From Pseudomonadota bacterium (GTDB lineage: Bacteria > Myxococcota > Myxococcia > Myxococcales > Anaeromyxobacteraceae), in NCBI GenBank assembly GCA_023411405.1, contig JAEYOU010000201.1:1-15059 (forward strand): a DNA stretch of 15,059 bases, written 5' to 3'. Below, piece after piece: positions 1 to 6,740 of this stretch (position 1 is its first letter; the number at the start of each line of letters is the position of its first letter). The notes beneath the pieces were generated by a model that did not search any database, was not told the origin of the DNA, and saw nothing but the letters and a program-made list of their open reading frames with translations. Both the position numbers and the translations under genes were made by a program.

Positions 1-1
1 G

Positions 2-448
2 GTCGACGCGGCCGGTCTCGGCGGCCGGGTGCGCCTCGTGCGCGCGGCGATGGACGCGCTGCCGCTCGAGGCTGGGAGCGCAGACCTCCTCGTGGCCCAC
101 GGCATCTGGAACCTGGCCCGCTCGGCTGCGGAGCTGCGGCGTGCGCTCGGCGAGGCCGCCCGGGTGGCGCGCCCGGGCGCCGGGCTGTTCGTGTTCACCT
201 TCTCCCGCCACACCTTGCCCGCGGACGCGGCGCCGGTGCCCGGCGAGCAGTTCGTGTTCACGCAGTTCGCGGGCGAGCCGCAGGTCTTCCTCGAGGAGGG
301 GGAGCTCGTGGCCGAGCTCGCCGCCGCGGGGTTCGTGCGCGACCCGGCGGGACCGCTCACCGAGTACAATCGGCCCACGCCCGGGCGCATCCAGTCCGGC
401 CCGGTGATCTGGGAGGGGACCTTCCGGCGGTCCGGCGCAAGGAGTTGA
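2..448 (+). CDS. SAM-dependent methyltransferase, 3' part (5' end outside window)
   Basis: The frame is open from the first bases of the window, so the start lies upstream and only about 148 C-terminal residues are visible. They fit the second half of a class I (type 11-like) methyltransferase. A segment reading ALPLEAGSADLLVAHGIWN resembles the strand 4 region that follows the SAM-binding site. It is followed by a helix of the type 'ELRRALGEAARVARPGAGLFVFTFS', here split as ELRRALGEAARVAR and PGAGLFVFTFS, which is the usual 'commission of the ligand' strand 5 region. The glycine-rich SAM motif I would be upstream and cannot be checked. The C-terminus carries an AAGF segment typical of the last part of the fold. 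The substrate cannot be told. The stop is 28 bases before the next gene, so co-transcription with the downstream operon is possible. An internal GTG at 29 is not a credible start because coding continues upstream of it. Confidence 0.75.
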   Translation, partial: VDAAGLGGRVRLVRAAMDALPLEAGSADLLVAHGIWNLARSAAELRRALGEAARVARPGAGLFVFTFSRHTLPADAAPVPGEQFVFTQFAGEPQVFLEEGELVAELAAAGFVRDPAGPLTEYNRPTPGRIQSGPVIWEGTFRRSGARS

Positions 449-476
449 GTCCTTCCACGGGAGAGCGGAGCGCGCC

Positions 477-2699
477 ATGATCGACAACCGCTCCCTGGTC
501 GCGGACCTCCTCGCCGCCGGCCGGCTCCGGTCGTGCGTCGACCCGCGCCGGCTGGGCCCTCCCCGCGGCGGAGCGGTGTCCGGAGAGCGCGTCGCGGGGA
601 TGCTGCTGGGGCTGTGCATCGGGGACGCGCTGGGGAACACCAGCGAGTCGTTACCCCCAGCCCGACGGCGCGAGGTCCTCGGCGAGGTCCGCGACTACCT
701 GCCCAACCGGCACGCGGAGGGGCACGCGGTCGGACTGCCGTCCGACGACACGCAGCTCGCCTACTGGACGCTGGCGCACCTCCTGAAATGCGGCGGTCTC
801 GTGCCGGAGGGGCTGGCCGAGACCTTCTGCACTCGCGGTCGCATCTTCGGGATCGGTGACACCGTCCGTTCCTTCCTGGCGGCTCGTGCATCCGGCGCCG
901 GCTGGATCGACGCGAGCCAGGAATCCGCCGGCAACGGCGCGCTGATGCGGATCGCGCCCGTGCTGCTCCCCCACCTCCGGACCTCGTCGACCGCGCTCTG
1001 GGCCGACGCGCTGCTGGCCGGGGCGGTGACCCACAACGACTTCGCGTCCAACGCGGCCTGCGTCGGGTTCGTGGGCGTGCTCTGGGAAGCCCTGCGGGCG
1101 GCGCCGCCGGTGCCGCAGGGCTTCTGGCTGGACCGGTTCGTGGCGCTGGCGCGTGCAGTCGAAGGGGACGAGCCGCGGTACCCCCCGCGAGCGCCCAGCC
1201 TCCCCGCCGGGCGCACCAGCATGTGGTCGCTGACGGATCGACTCGTTCGCGATGCGTTGACCGGGGCGCTGCCGGCCGCCGAAGCCTGCGATCGCTGGTA
1301 CTCCGGCGCCTTCCTGCTCGAGACGGTGCCCTCGGCGCTCTACATCCTCGAGGTCCACGGCAACGATCCCGAGGAGGCCATCGTTCGGGCCGTCAACGAC
1401 ACGCGCGACAACGACACCATCGCGGCGGTGGTCGGGGCGGCGGTGGGAGCGCTCCACGGCGCCGAGGCGCTGCCCCGCCGGTGGCGCGATGGCTTGCTCG
1501 GTCGGACCAGCGAGGACGACGACGGCCAGGTCCACGCGCTCATCGAGAGGGCGCGAGCTGAGTTCGTCGGGATCCCGTCGACCGGGCCGCGCGAGCGCGC
1601 GACCAGGCGTACGCGAGCGGCGTTTCGCGGCTGCCTGCTCGGGGGCGCAGTGGGCGATGCGCTGGGCGCCCCTGTCGAGTTCATCAGGAGCGTGGAGGAG
1701 ATCCGCGCGCGGTTCGGGCCGGAGGGCCTCACGGACTTCGCCCCGGCCTACGGACGCCTCGGGGCGATCACCGATGACACGCAGATGATGCTCTTCACGG
1801 CGGAGGCGCTCATCCGGGCAAGGCACAGGTGGCTCGCGAAGGGGATCGCGTTCACCACGGAGCTGGCGTACCACGCGTACCTTCGCTGGCTGTCGACCCA
1901 GGGCCGCGCTCCTCCGTGTCCGACGACCGGCCCGGTCGATTCCGGCTGGCTGGCGAGCGTGCGCGAGCTGCACGCGGAGCGCGCGCCTGGCCTCACCTGC
2001 CTCGACGCCCTCGCGAGCGGGAGCATGGGGACCACGGGCGAGCCGCTCAACGACAGCAAGGGCTGCGGCGGCGTGATGCGCGTCGCGCCCGTGGGGCTGG
2101 CGGGCGCGAGGGACGTGTTTCGGCTCGGATGCGACCTGGCTGCGATCACGCATGGCCACCGCACGGGTTGGCTCGCGGCCGGGTATCTCGCCACGGTCGT
2201 CGATCGCCTCGCCGCCGGGATGGAGCTGGAGGACGCCGCACGGGACGCCCTGGAGCCTCTCCGGCAGGAGCGTGGGCACGAGGAGACGCTGGCGAGCGTC
2301 GAGGCCGCGCTCTCCCTGGCGCACGCCGGAGAGCCGTCCGCCGACCGGGTCTCGAGCCTGGGCAAGGGCTGGGTGGCGGAGGAGGCGCTCGCCATCGGGC
2401 TGTACTGCGCGCTCGTGGCGAGGGACTTCGCCCACGGGGTCCTGCTGGCGGTCAACCACGGGGGAGACAGCGACAGCACCGGGTCCATCGCGGGGAACAT
2501 CCTCGGGCTCCTGCACGGAGAGGAGGGCGTCCCCGCGCGCTGGCGCGAGCGCCTCGAGTGCCGCGAGGTCATCGCCGAGGTCGCCGACGATCTGTGGCTC
2601 CACTTCGGAGACCGACCGCCGAGGGTCCGGGGCGGTGAGGACGATGGTCCAGCGCAGGCCTGCGAACTGGGCGACTGGGAGAAGTACCCGGGGAGGTGA
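477..2699 (+). CDS. Tandem two-domain ADP-ribosylglycohydrolase family protein
   Basis: This 740-residue protein holds two complete DraG/ARH-type domains in one chain; the family is normally a single domain of roughly 300-370 residues. Such enzymes hydrolyse ADP-ribose from modified protein or nucleic acid, or related ADP-ribosyl compounds, using two Mg ions. Domain 1 spans about 38-355: GDALG at 49-53, metal-binding DDT at 90-92, NGALMRIAPV near 155, THND, and NDTRDNDT at 307-314. Domain 2 spans about 383-715: GDALG at 393-397, DDT at 433-435, NDSKGCGGVMRVAPVG, a THGH, and GGDSDST at 662-668. The two domains differ clearly in their last metal motif and spacer regions, so this looks like fusion of two subtypes rather than a recent duplication. 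Both active sites look intact. The ATG at 477 has a purine-rich AGCGGAG about seven bases upstream. No signal peptide or membrane segment is seen, so it should be cytoplasmic. It heads an operon with the radical-SAM and DUF2461 genes. The substrate is unknown. Confidence 0.92.
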   Translation: MIDNRSLVADLLAAGRLRSCVDPRRLGPPRGGAVSGERVAGMLLGLCIGDALGNTSESLPPARRREVLGEVRDYLPNRHAEGHAVGLPSDDTQLAYWTLAHLLKCGGLVPEGLAETFCTRGRIFGIGDTVRSFLAARASGAGWIDASQESAGNGALMRIAPVLLPHLRTSSTALWADALLAGAVTHNDFASNAACVGFVGVLWEALRAAPPVPQGFWLDRFVALARAVEGDEPRYPPRAPSLPAGRTSMWSLTDRLVRDALTGALPAAEACDRWYSGAFLLETVPSALYILEVHGNDPEEAIVRAVNDTRDNDTIAAVVGAAVGALHGAEALPRRWRDGLLGRTSEDDDGQVHALIERARAEFVGIPSTGPRERATRRTRAAFRGCLLGGAVGDALGAPVEFIRSVEEIRARFGPEGLTDFAPAYGRLGAITDDTQMMLFTAEALIRARHRWLAKGIAFTTELAYHAYLRWLSTQGRAPPCPTTGPVDSGWLASVRELHAERAPGLTCLDALASGSMGTTGEPLNDSKGCGGVMRVAPVGLAGARDVFRLGCDLAAITHGHRTGWLAAGYLATVVDRLAAGMELEDAARDALEPLRQERGHEETLASVEAALSLAHAGEPSADRVSSLGKGWVAEEALAIGLYCALVARDFAHGVLLAVNHGGDSDSTGSIAGNILGLLHGEEGVPARWRERLECREVIAEVADDLWLHFGDRPPRVRGGEDDGPAQACELGDWEKYPGR

Positions 2700-2711
2700 C
2701 GGGAGGGTGCC

Positions 2712-2807
2712 ATGGCAGAGCCGATCGACATGCTGGCGGCTGCACCGGGCGACGTGCTCGTCGGCGGGCCGAACCTCGCGGCACAGGCGCTCGGGTCGCG
2801 ATGGTGA
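2712..2807 (+). CDS. Candidate 31-residue small ORF upstream of the radical-SAM gene
   Basis: An ATG at 2712 follows a strong Shine-Dalgarno-like GGGAGGG at 2701-2707 with a four-base spacer, and opens a 31-codon frame that ends at TGA 2805-2807. That stop overlaps the first codons of the radical-SAM gene (ATG at 2801, in CGATGGTGA), a layout typical of translational coupling. The peptide begins MAEPIDMLAAAPGDVLVGGP and ends in ALGSRW. It matches no family I recognise. The radical-SAM gene itself has no convincing ribosome-binding site, which makes a role for this ORF in bringing ribosomes to it plausible. It could equally be a chance frame. Its coding status is an inference from the ribosome-binding site and overlap only. 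Confidence 0.4.
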   Translation: MAEPIDMLAAAPGDVLVGGPNLAAQALGSRW

Positions 2808-3670
2808 ACCAGAGACGATTGCCGTTCGACCTCCCTGCGGCCGGGCCACCTCAGGGCGCGGAGGCGACGGGTGCGCTGGAGCGGGTCGAGCGCAAGAGCC
2901 TCCTGTACCGGAGCGGCCTCGGTTTCTTCTGCGTCAACCACGTCCAGGGCTGCAGCCACGGGTGTCTGTACCCGTGCTACGCATTCCTGATGGCCAAGCA
3001 CTACGGCAGGGCCACGGACTACTCCGACTGGTGCCGGCCTCGCCTCGTCGCCGATGCCGTCGCCTTGCTGGAGCGGGATCTCCGGCGCAAGCCGTTCCAG
3101 GGCGTGCGCACGGTCCAGCTCAGCCTGACCTGCGATCCGTTCATGGTGGGCCACCCGGAGGTGACGGAGACGTCGCTCCGGCTCGTCGAGGTGTTGCATC
3201 AGCACGGCATCGCCAGCTCGATCCTGACGAAGGGGGTCCTGCCCGGCGCGCTGGCCGATCGGCGCCGGTTCGGGGCGAGGAGCACGTACGGGATCAGCCT
3301 GGTGTCGCTCGACGAGGAGTTCCGGCGACGCTGGGAGCCGGGCGCGGCCCCGTACGCCGACCGCATCGCCGCGCTCCGCACCCTCCACGACGCCGGCGCC
3401 CGGACCCTGGTCCACATGGAGCCGTACCCGACGCCCAACGTGGTCCAGCAGGATATCCGGGACGTCCTCGAGGCGGTCTCGTTCGTCGACCACCTCTACT
3501 GGAGCGGCTGGAACTACAACCGGGAGGCGTGCGATCGCGCGTCCGCCGCGGCGTTCTACGGCGAGCAGGCCCGGATCGTGCGGGAGTTCTGCCGGAAGAG
3601 GGGGATCGAATGCAGAACCGGAACCAGCGGCGGCGCGCGCAAGAAGAAGCCGGCGAAGGAGGGCACGTGA
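2801..3670 (+). CDS. Radical-SAM protein, SPL/COG1533-like, with C-X3-C-X3-C cluster motif
   Basis: The 289-residue product resembles spore-photoproduct-lyase-like radical-SAM proteins. Near the N-terminus it reads NHVQGCSHGCLYPCYAF, with cysteines at 51, 55 and 59 that would hold a 4Fe-4S cluster and cleave SAM. The spacing seen is C-X3-C-X3-C, because of an extra proline before the last cysteine; the canonical motif is C-X3-C-X2-C. Further family-like segments are TCDPFMVGHPEVTETSLRLV near 110, SSILTKG near 142, LVSLDEEFRRRWEPGAAPYA near 165-185, and the closing strand DHLYWSGWNYN. The C-terminus is lysine-rich. I chose the ATG at 2801 because the frame upstream of it is an Arg/Gly-rich translation of the small ORF region; no clear ribosome-binding site precedes it, so coupling to the upstream ORF is likely. 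The last codons overlap the DUF2461 start. A DNA-repair or nucleic-acid-modifying role is only a guess from the name-giving relative. Confidence 0.85.
   Translation: MVNQRRLPFDLPAAGPPQGAEATGALERVERKSLLYRSGLGFFCVNHVQGCSHGCLYPCYAFLMAKHYGRATDYSDWCRPRLVADAVALLERDLRRKPFQGVRTVQLSLTCDPFMVGHPEVTETSLRLVEVLHQHGIASSILTKGVLPGALADRRRFGARSTYGISLVSLDEEFRRRWEPGAAPYADRIAALRTLHDAGARTLVHMEPYPTPNVVQQDIRDVLEAVSFVDHLYWSGWNYNREACDRASAAAFYGEQARIVREFCRKRGIECRTGTSGGARKKKPAKEGT
3656..3662 (+). promoter_or_regulatory. Ribosome-binding site fixing the GTG start of the DUF2461 gene
   Basis: AAGGAGG lies four bases before GTG 3667, inside the end of the radical-SAM gene. The GTG overlaps that gene's TGA stop as GTGA (3667-3670). 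A full-consensus site at this spacing strongly favours GTG 3667 over the later in-frame GTG codons. Confidence 0.75.
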
Positions 3671-4434
3671 AGCGGTCCCACGCGGGCGCGGTGCGCCCCG
3701 CGGTGGGGCGCCGGATCGAGCCGTTCTCAGGGTTCTCGGCCCAGGCGACCTCGTTCCTGGCCCAGCTCGAACGGTGCAACGAGCGGAGGTGGTTCGAGGC
3801 GCACCGGGAGATCTACGAGCGCGAGCTCGTCGCGCCGATGCGCGACCTGGTCGGCCGGCTCGCGTCGACCATGCTCTCCATCGACCCTTCGCTGGACGTG
3901 CAGCCCGCGGTGGGCCGAACGCTCTCGCGCATCCACCGCGACGTGCGCTTCTCGCGCGACAAGTCCCCGTTCCACACGCACGTGTGGATCGTCTTCCGGC
4001 GCCGCGGAGAGGAGATGCGCGACACGCCCACGTACTTCTTCGAGCTCGGGAGCGAGCGGCACCGCTGCGGGATGGGCTGGTACGCCGCCTCGCCCTCGAC
4101 CATGGCGGCGTTCCGTCGGCTCGTCGAGGCGGAGGGGGACTGGGTGCTCGAGCAGCTGCGCGCCGTCCCCCGGGGCCGCTTCGAGGTGTTCGGGGATGTC
4201 TACGCGCGCCGCATGGGCGACGGGCTTCCGCCCACGCTGCAGGATCTCTATCGCCGGAAGAACCTGTTCCTCGCGCGCGGCGGGGCGAACGATCCTCGCG
4301 CGCTCGGCCCGGAGCTCGCCCACACCCTCCAGCAGGACTTCGAGGCCCTCGTCCCCATGTACGGGGCCCTGCGGTGTGCGCTCGTGCGCTACGGCGAGCC
4401 GGCTACGCCAGCCCGCACGCCCTCGCGAGGATGA
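3667..4434 (+). CDS. DUF2461 family protein
   Basis: The 255-residue product matches the DUF2461 (TIGR02453) family, whose usual length is about 220-250 residues and whose biochemical function is not established. Signature segments are N-x-R-W-F-x-x-H near residues 38-45 (NERRWFEAHREIYE), the highly conserved RIHRDVRFSRDKSPFHTHV at 88-106, and YFFELGSERHRCGMGWY soon after. The C-terminal part has the family's YRRKNLF segment and ends in a short Pro/Arg tail. There is no signal peptide or membrane segment. The N-terminal 19 or so residues before EPFSGF are basic and variable. The gene overlaps the radical-SAM stop by four bases (GTGA) and has a consensus ribosome-binding site, so it is co-translated with that gene. 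In the operon it is the third conserved partner of the double ADP-ribosylglycohydrolase. Confidence 0.9.
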   Translation: MKRSHAGAVRPAVGRRIEPFSGFSAQATSFLAQLERCNERRWFEAHREIYERELVAPMRDLVGRLASTMLSIDPSLDVQPAVGRTLSRIHRDVRFSRDKSPFHTHVWIVFRRRGEEMRDTPTYFFELGSERHRCGMGWYAASPSTMAAFRRLVEAEGDWVLEQLRAVPRGRFEVFGDVYARRMGDGLPPTLQDLYRRKNLFLARGGANDPRALGPELAHTLQQDFEALVPMYGALRCALVRYGEPATPARTPSRG

Positions 4435-4542
4435 TGAGCAGCAGCAGGATCGGCGTGGCACGGGCGTCCGGGAGACAGCCGGGGCGATGCTGCCGCCGGC
4501 TCGCCTTCGTGCATCCGACCCGGCCGTGCCCGCCGAGCTCTC

Positions 4543-5304
4543 CTACGCCTTCACCACCCCCATCCGCTCCGCCAGCGCCCGCGCGTCCAGCTCCACGCCG
4601 ACGAGCGTGGCGGAGAGCTGGTCGTGCTGCCAGAGGCTGCCGATGAAGTACAGGCCGGGGATCTCGCTCACCCCGCGGGTCTGGCGGGGGAGGTCCATCG
4701 AGTCGAGGATCGGAAGATCGATCCAGCCGTAGTCCCGCCGGTACCCGCACGTCCACAGGACCGTCGAGATCCCCTCACGAGCGAGGTCCAGCTCGTCGGC
4801 CTCCGGAGGATCGTGGTGGAGCTGCACGCGGTCGTCGGGGGGCGCGTCGATCCCGGCCCGCTCGATGAACGCGTCGAAGAGCGTCCGGAACCGCTCGTCG
4901 AAGAACCGGTCGGCAGCGGCGAGGCTCGCGCGGAGGTCGGGTGCGAGCCGGTGGAACACGTCCCGGCCGCGGTACCGGCGCGGGATGCGGCCCGCGCCTC
5001 CGACGCACAGGAAGACCCGGCGCCCGGCCGCGGCCAGCTCCTCGGCGATCTGCACGCCGGACTGCGCGGACCCGACGACGAGGACGGCGCCCGGCGGGAG
5101 CCCGCGCTCGTTGCGGTAGGAGTGCGAGTGGAGGCCGAGCACGCGCCGCGGCAGCGTGGAGGCGCAGGCAGGGATGCGCGGCGCGTGGTAGCCGCCGGTG
5201 GCGACAAGGTGGTCGCGCCCACCCCGCTGCAGGCACCAGCTCATGGTCAGGCCGGCTTGCCCCGCGCCGATCACCACCAGGTCACTGCGCTTCGGGAAGG
5301 TCAT
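4543..5304 (-). CDS. Shortened FAD/NAD(P)-dependent flavoprotein monooxygenase, probably internally deleted
   Basis: The 253-residue product is clearly from the flavin-containing monooxygenase-like family (usually about 400-440 residues). It starts with the FAD-binding dinucleotide fold, LVVIGAGQAGL, with glycines at 13, 15 and 18. It should then run through strand 2, ending in an acidic residue, and about 100 residues of substrate/FAD domain. Instead, at residues 31-36 it passes directly into VATGGYHAPRIPACA, which in relatives lies just before the second dinucleotide fold. That second fold is present (VLVVGSAQSGVQIAEEL, 74-90), although GSAQSG replaces the usual GSGQSG. After RYRGRDVFHRL a further stretch seems short. 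The C-terminal CGYRRDYGWIDLP and PGLYFIGSLWQHDQLSATLV segments are intact. GGAGG (minus strand, 5312-5316) precedes the ATG by seven bases. The frame is open, but FAD binding should be crippled, so this may be a decaying gene. Family assignment is firm; the deletion is inferred from remembered family layout. Confidence 0.75.
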   Translation of the reverse strand: MTFPKRSDLVVIGAGQAGLTMSWCLQRGGRDHLVATGGYHAPRIPACASTLPRRVLGLHSHSYRNERGLPPGAVLVVGSAQSGVQIAEELAAAGRRVFLCVGGAGRIPRRYRGRDVFHRLAPDLRASLAAADRFFDERFRTLFDAFIERAGIDAPPDDRVQLHHDPPEADELDLAREGISTVLWTCGYRRDYGWIDLPILDSMDLPRQTRGVSEIPGLYFIGSLWQHDQLSATLVGVELDARALAERMGVVKA

Positions 5305-5399
5305 GGCACGACCTCCGCATCGCCGCTCGACGAGTACGCGGCGCAGAGGCCGAGATGCGCGCAGAGGCGACGGCGCGCAACGCCATCGCGGCGAGCTCC

Positions 5400-5620
5400 C
5401 GGACGACCGCTCTCCTGGCTGCGCTCGCTACAGAGAGCTCCTCGGCCTGGGCGGACAGCTCCGAGGCGGCCGAGGAGGACTCCTCGGCGCTGGCGGCGTT
5501 CTGCTGGGTGACGTTGGTGCCGTCGAGGGTGTCCGCCCAGAAGTAGCCCTCCTTGTCGTACCGGAGCGCGCGGAGCAGGTCGGCGCCGCGCTTCCTACCC
5601 GGGGCCGCCGCGCCTCGGGG
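5400..5620 (-). pseudogene. Chemoreceptor relic: Cache-domain piece joined to the receptor C-terminal tail
   Basis: On the minus strand a frame opens after TGA (5621-5623) with no start codon before the recognisable sequence. It first reads DLLRALRYDKEGYFWADTLD then GTNV, which is characteristic of a single-Cache (sCache_2) sensor domain of chemoreceptors. It then reads TQQNAASAEESSSAASELSA followed by QAEEL, the extreme C-terminal signalling-domain tail of a methyl-accepting chemotaxis protein. The transmembrane segment, HAMP domain and most of the signalling hairpin that should separate these, several hundred residues, are absent, yet the frame is kept across the joint near 5507-5512. Sequence downstream of about 5425 loses receptor character, and the open frame runs on to 5285. 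The tail shares a 24-base identical stretch (5484-5507) with the intact chemoreceptor gene at 12139-12162. I call it a pseudogene because it has no start and lacks all signalling parts. Confidence 0.7.
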
Positions 5621-5678
5621 TCACCGCGGGCTCGCCGTGGTAAGGGACTTCCGAGCCCCGCTGACCCACGAACCGGCA

Positions 5679-5682
5679 GGAG
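5679..5682 (+). promoter_or_regulatory. Ribosome-binding site supporting a TTG start at 5691
   Basis: AGGAG-like sequence (GGCAGGAGATG context) lies about eight bases before TTG 5691. The alternative GTG at 5637 has only GC-rich sequence with no purine run before it. The family's conserved region begins just after the TTG (FDAYCAVDWSA), which also favours this start. Confidence 0.4.
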
Positions 5683-5690
5683 ATGCTGCC

Positions 5691-6740
5691 TTGGAACGGG
5701 CCTTCGACGCGTACTGTGCCGTGGACTGGAGCGCGCGCTCCACCCCCGCCACCGGCGCGAACTCGCTCTGGTGGGCGCTGCTCCGGCCGGGCGGCCCGGG
5801 CGCGCTGCCGGCGCTCGAGCTCCGCAACGCGCGCACCCGCCAGGCCTTCGTCGACGAGGCGCTCCGGCGGCTCGGGGGCGAGCTCGCGGGCGCGCGCGTG
5901 CTCCTCGGGTTCGACTTTCCACTCGGGTATCCGCGGGGCCTCGGCGCGGCGCTCGATGGCGTCGTACCGGGGGAGCGCCCGTGGCTGCGCACCTGGCGGC
6001 GCCTCGCGTCCGCGGTTCGCGACGGCCCCGACAACGCCAACAACCGGCTGGAGGTCGCCGCCGCCCTCAACGCGGAGCTCACGGGCGGCTACGGCCCGTT
6101 CTACGGTCGCCCCGCTGGCGCGCCGGCGCATGTCGCCCTCCATCTCTCCTCCACCCGCCGCGGCGTGTTCGAGTACCCGCTCCGGACGCGCGCGGGCGTC
6201 GCCCTCGCGGAGCGGCGGCAGGCCGACGTGGCGGCGCGGGCAGCCTCGAGCCCCTGGTTCGTCTTCGGGGGCGCGAACTCGGTCGGCGGCCAGGCGCTGC
6301 TCGGGATCCCGCGGGTGGCGGCGCTCCGGCGCCAGGTGCAGGGGCTGCGGGTCTGGCCGTTCGAGACCAGGCCCGTCCTCCCCGGCCGCGACGAGGCGCG
6401 CGTGGTGGTGGCCGAGATCTATCCGTCGCTCCATCACCGCGGCGGCGACGAGGGCGACGGCACGGTCCGCGAGCGCGGCGCCGCCCTCCCAGACGACGCA
6501 GTGAAGGATGCGCGACAGGTCGTGGCCTCGGTCCGCGCGTTCGTCGAGGCCGACGCGCGCGGCGAGCTCGCGGCCTGGTTCGCGGCGCCGCCCCGCGATC
6601 CCGCCGTGCTCGAGGAGGAGGGGTGGGTCCTGGGCGTGCCGGCGCCTGGTGGAGTGGACCGCGGGGGGAGGGGGAGGCGCCCTCCCGCTCCCGGCGCGGC
6701 TGCGACCAGGCCGCGGCGCGGTGTACGCTCGGATCGATGA
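5691..6740 (+). CDS. DUF429-like protein with predicted RNase H-like fold
   Basis: The product is about 349 residues from TTG 5691 (or 367 from GTG 5637). It begins FDAYCAVDWSA with an aspartate at about residue 12 in the first strand, then has LLGFDFPLGYP with aspartate near 75, and later VVAEIYPS with glutamate near 242. This acidic strand pattern is that of the DUF429 group, predicted RNase H-like proteins. Related alphaproteobacterial proteins have sometimes been labelled as cobalamin (CbiG) or molybdopterin proteins, which I regard as unsupported here. Other conserved-looking pieces are GPFYGRP, GANSVGGQALLGIP, VWPFETRPV, and the ending EEGWVLGV. Beyond that ending the frame continues for about 34 residues rich in Arg, Gly and Pro, which look like extension rather than domain. 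The stop overlaps the next start as ATGA (6737-6740), suggesting coupled translation with the methyltransferase. Catalytic activity is untested. Confidence 0.7.
   Translation: MERAFDAYCAVDWSARSTPATGANSLWWALLRPGGPGALPALELRNARTRQAFVDEALRRLGGELAGARVLLGFDFPLGYPRGLGAALDGVVPGERPWLRTWRRLASAVRDGPDNANNRLEVAAALNAELTGGYGPFYGRPAGAPAHVALHLSSTRRGVFEYPLRTRAGVALAERRQADVAARAASSPWFVFGGANSVGGQALLGIPRVAALRRQVQGLRVWPFETRPVLPGRDEARVVVAEIYPSLHHRGGDEGDGTVRERGAALPDDAVKDARQVVASVRAFVEADARGELAAWFAAPPRDPAVLEEEGWVLGVPAPGGVDRGGRGRRPPAPGAAATRPRRGVRSDR

Noticed and set aside
651..2849. A minus-strand open frame of over 700 codons opposite the ADP-ribosylglycohydrolase gene
   Set aside because: It is Arg/Gly/Pro-rich, resembles no family, and lies opposite a gene with clear motifs; long antisense frames are expected at this GC content.
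4477..4501. Inverted repeat AGCCGG/CCGGCT between the convergent DUF2461 and flavoprotein genes
   Set aside because: A six-pair stem with a 13-base loop and no T-run is not distinguishable from chance in GC-rich DNA.
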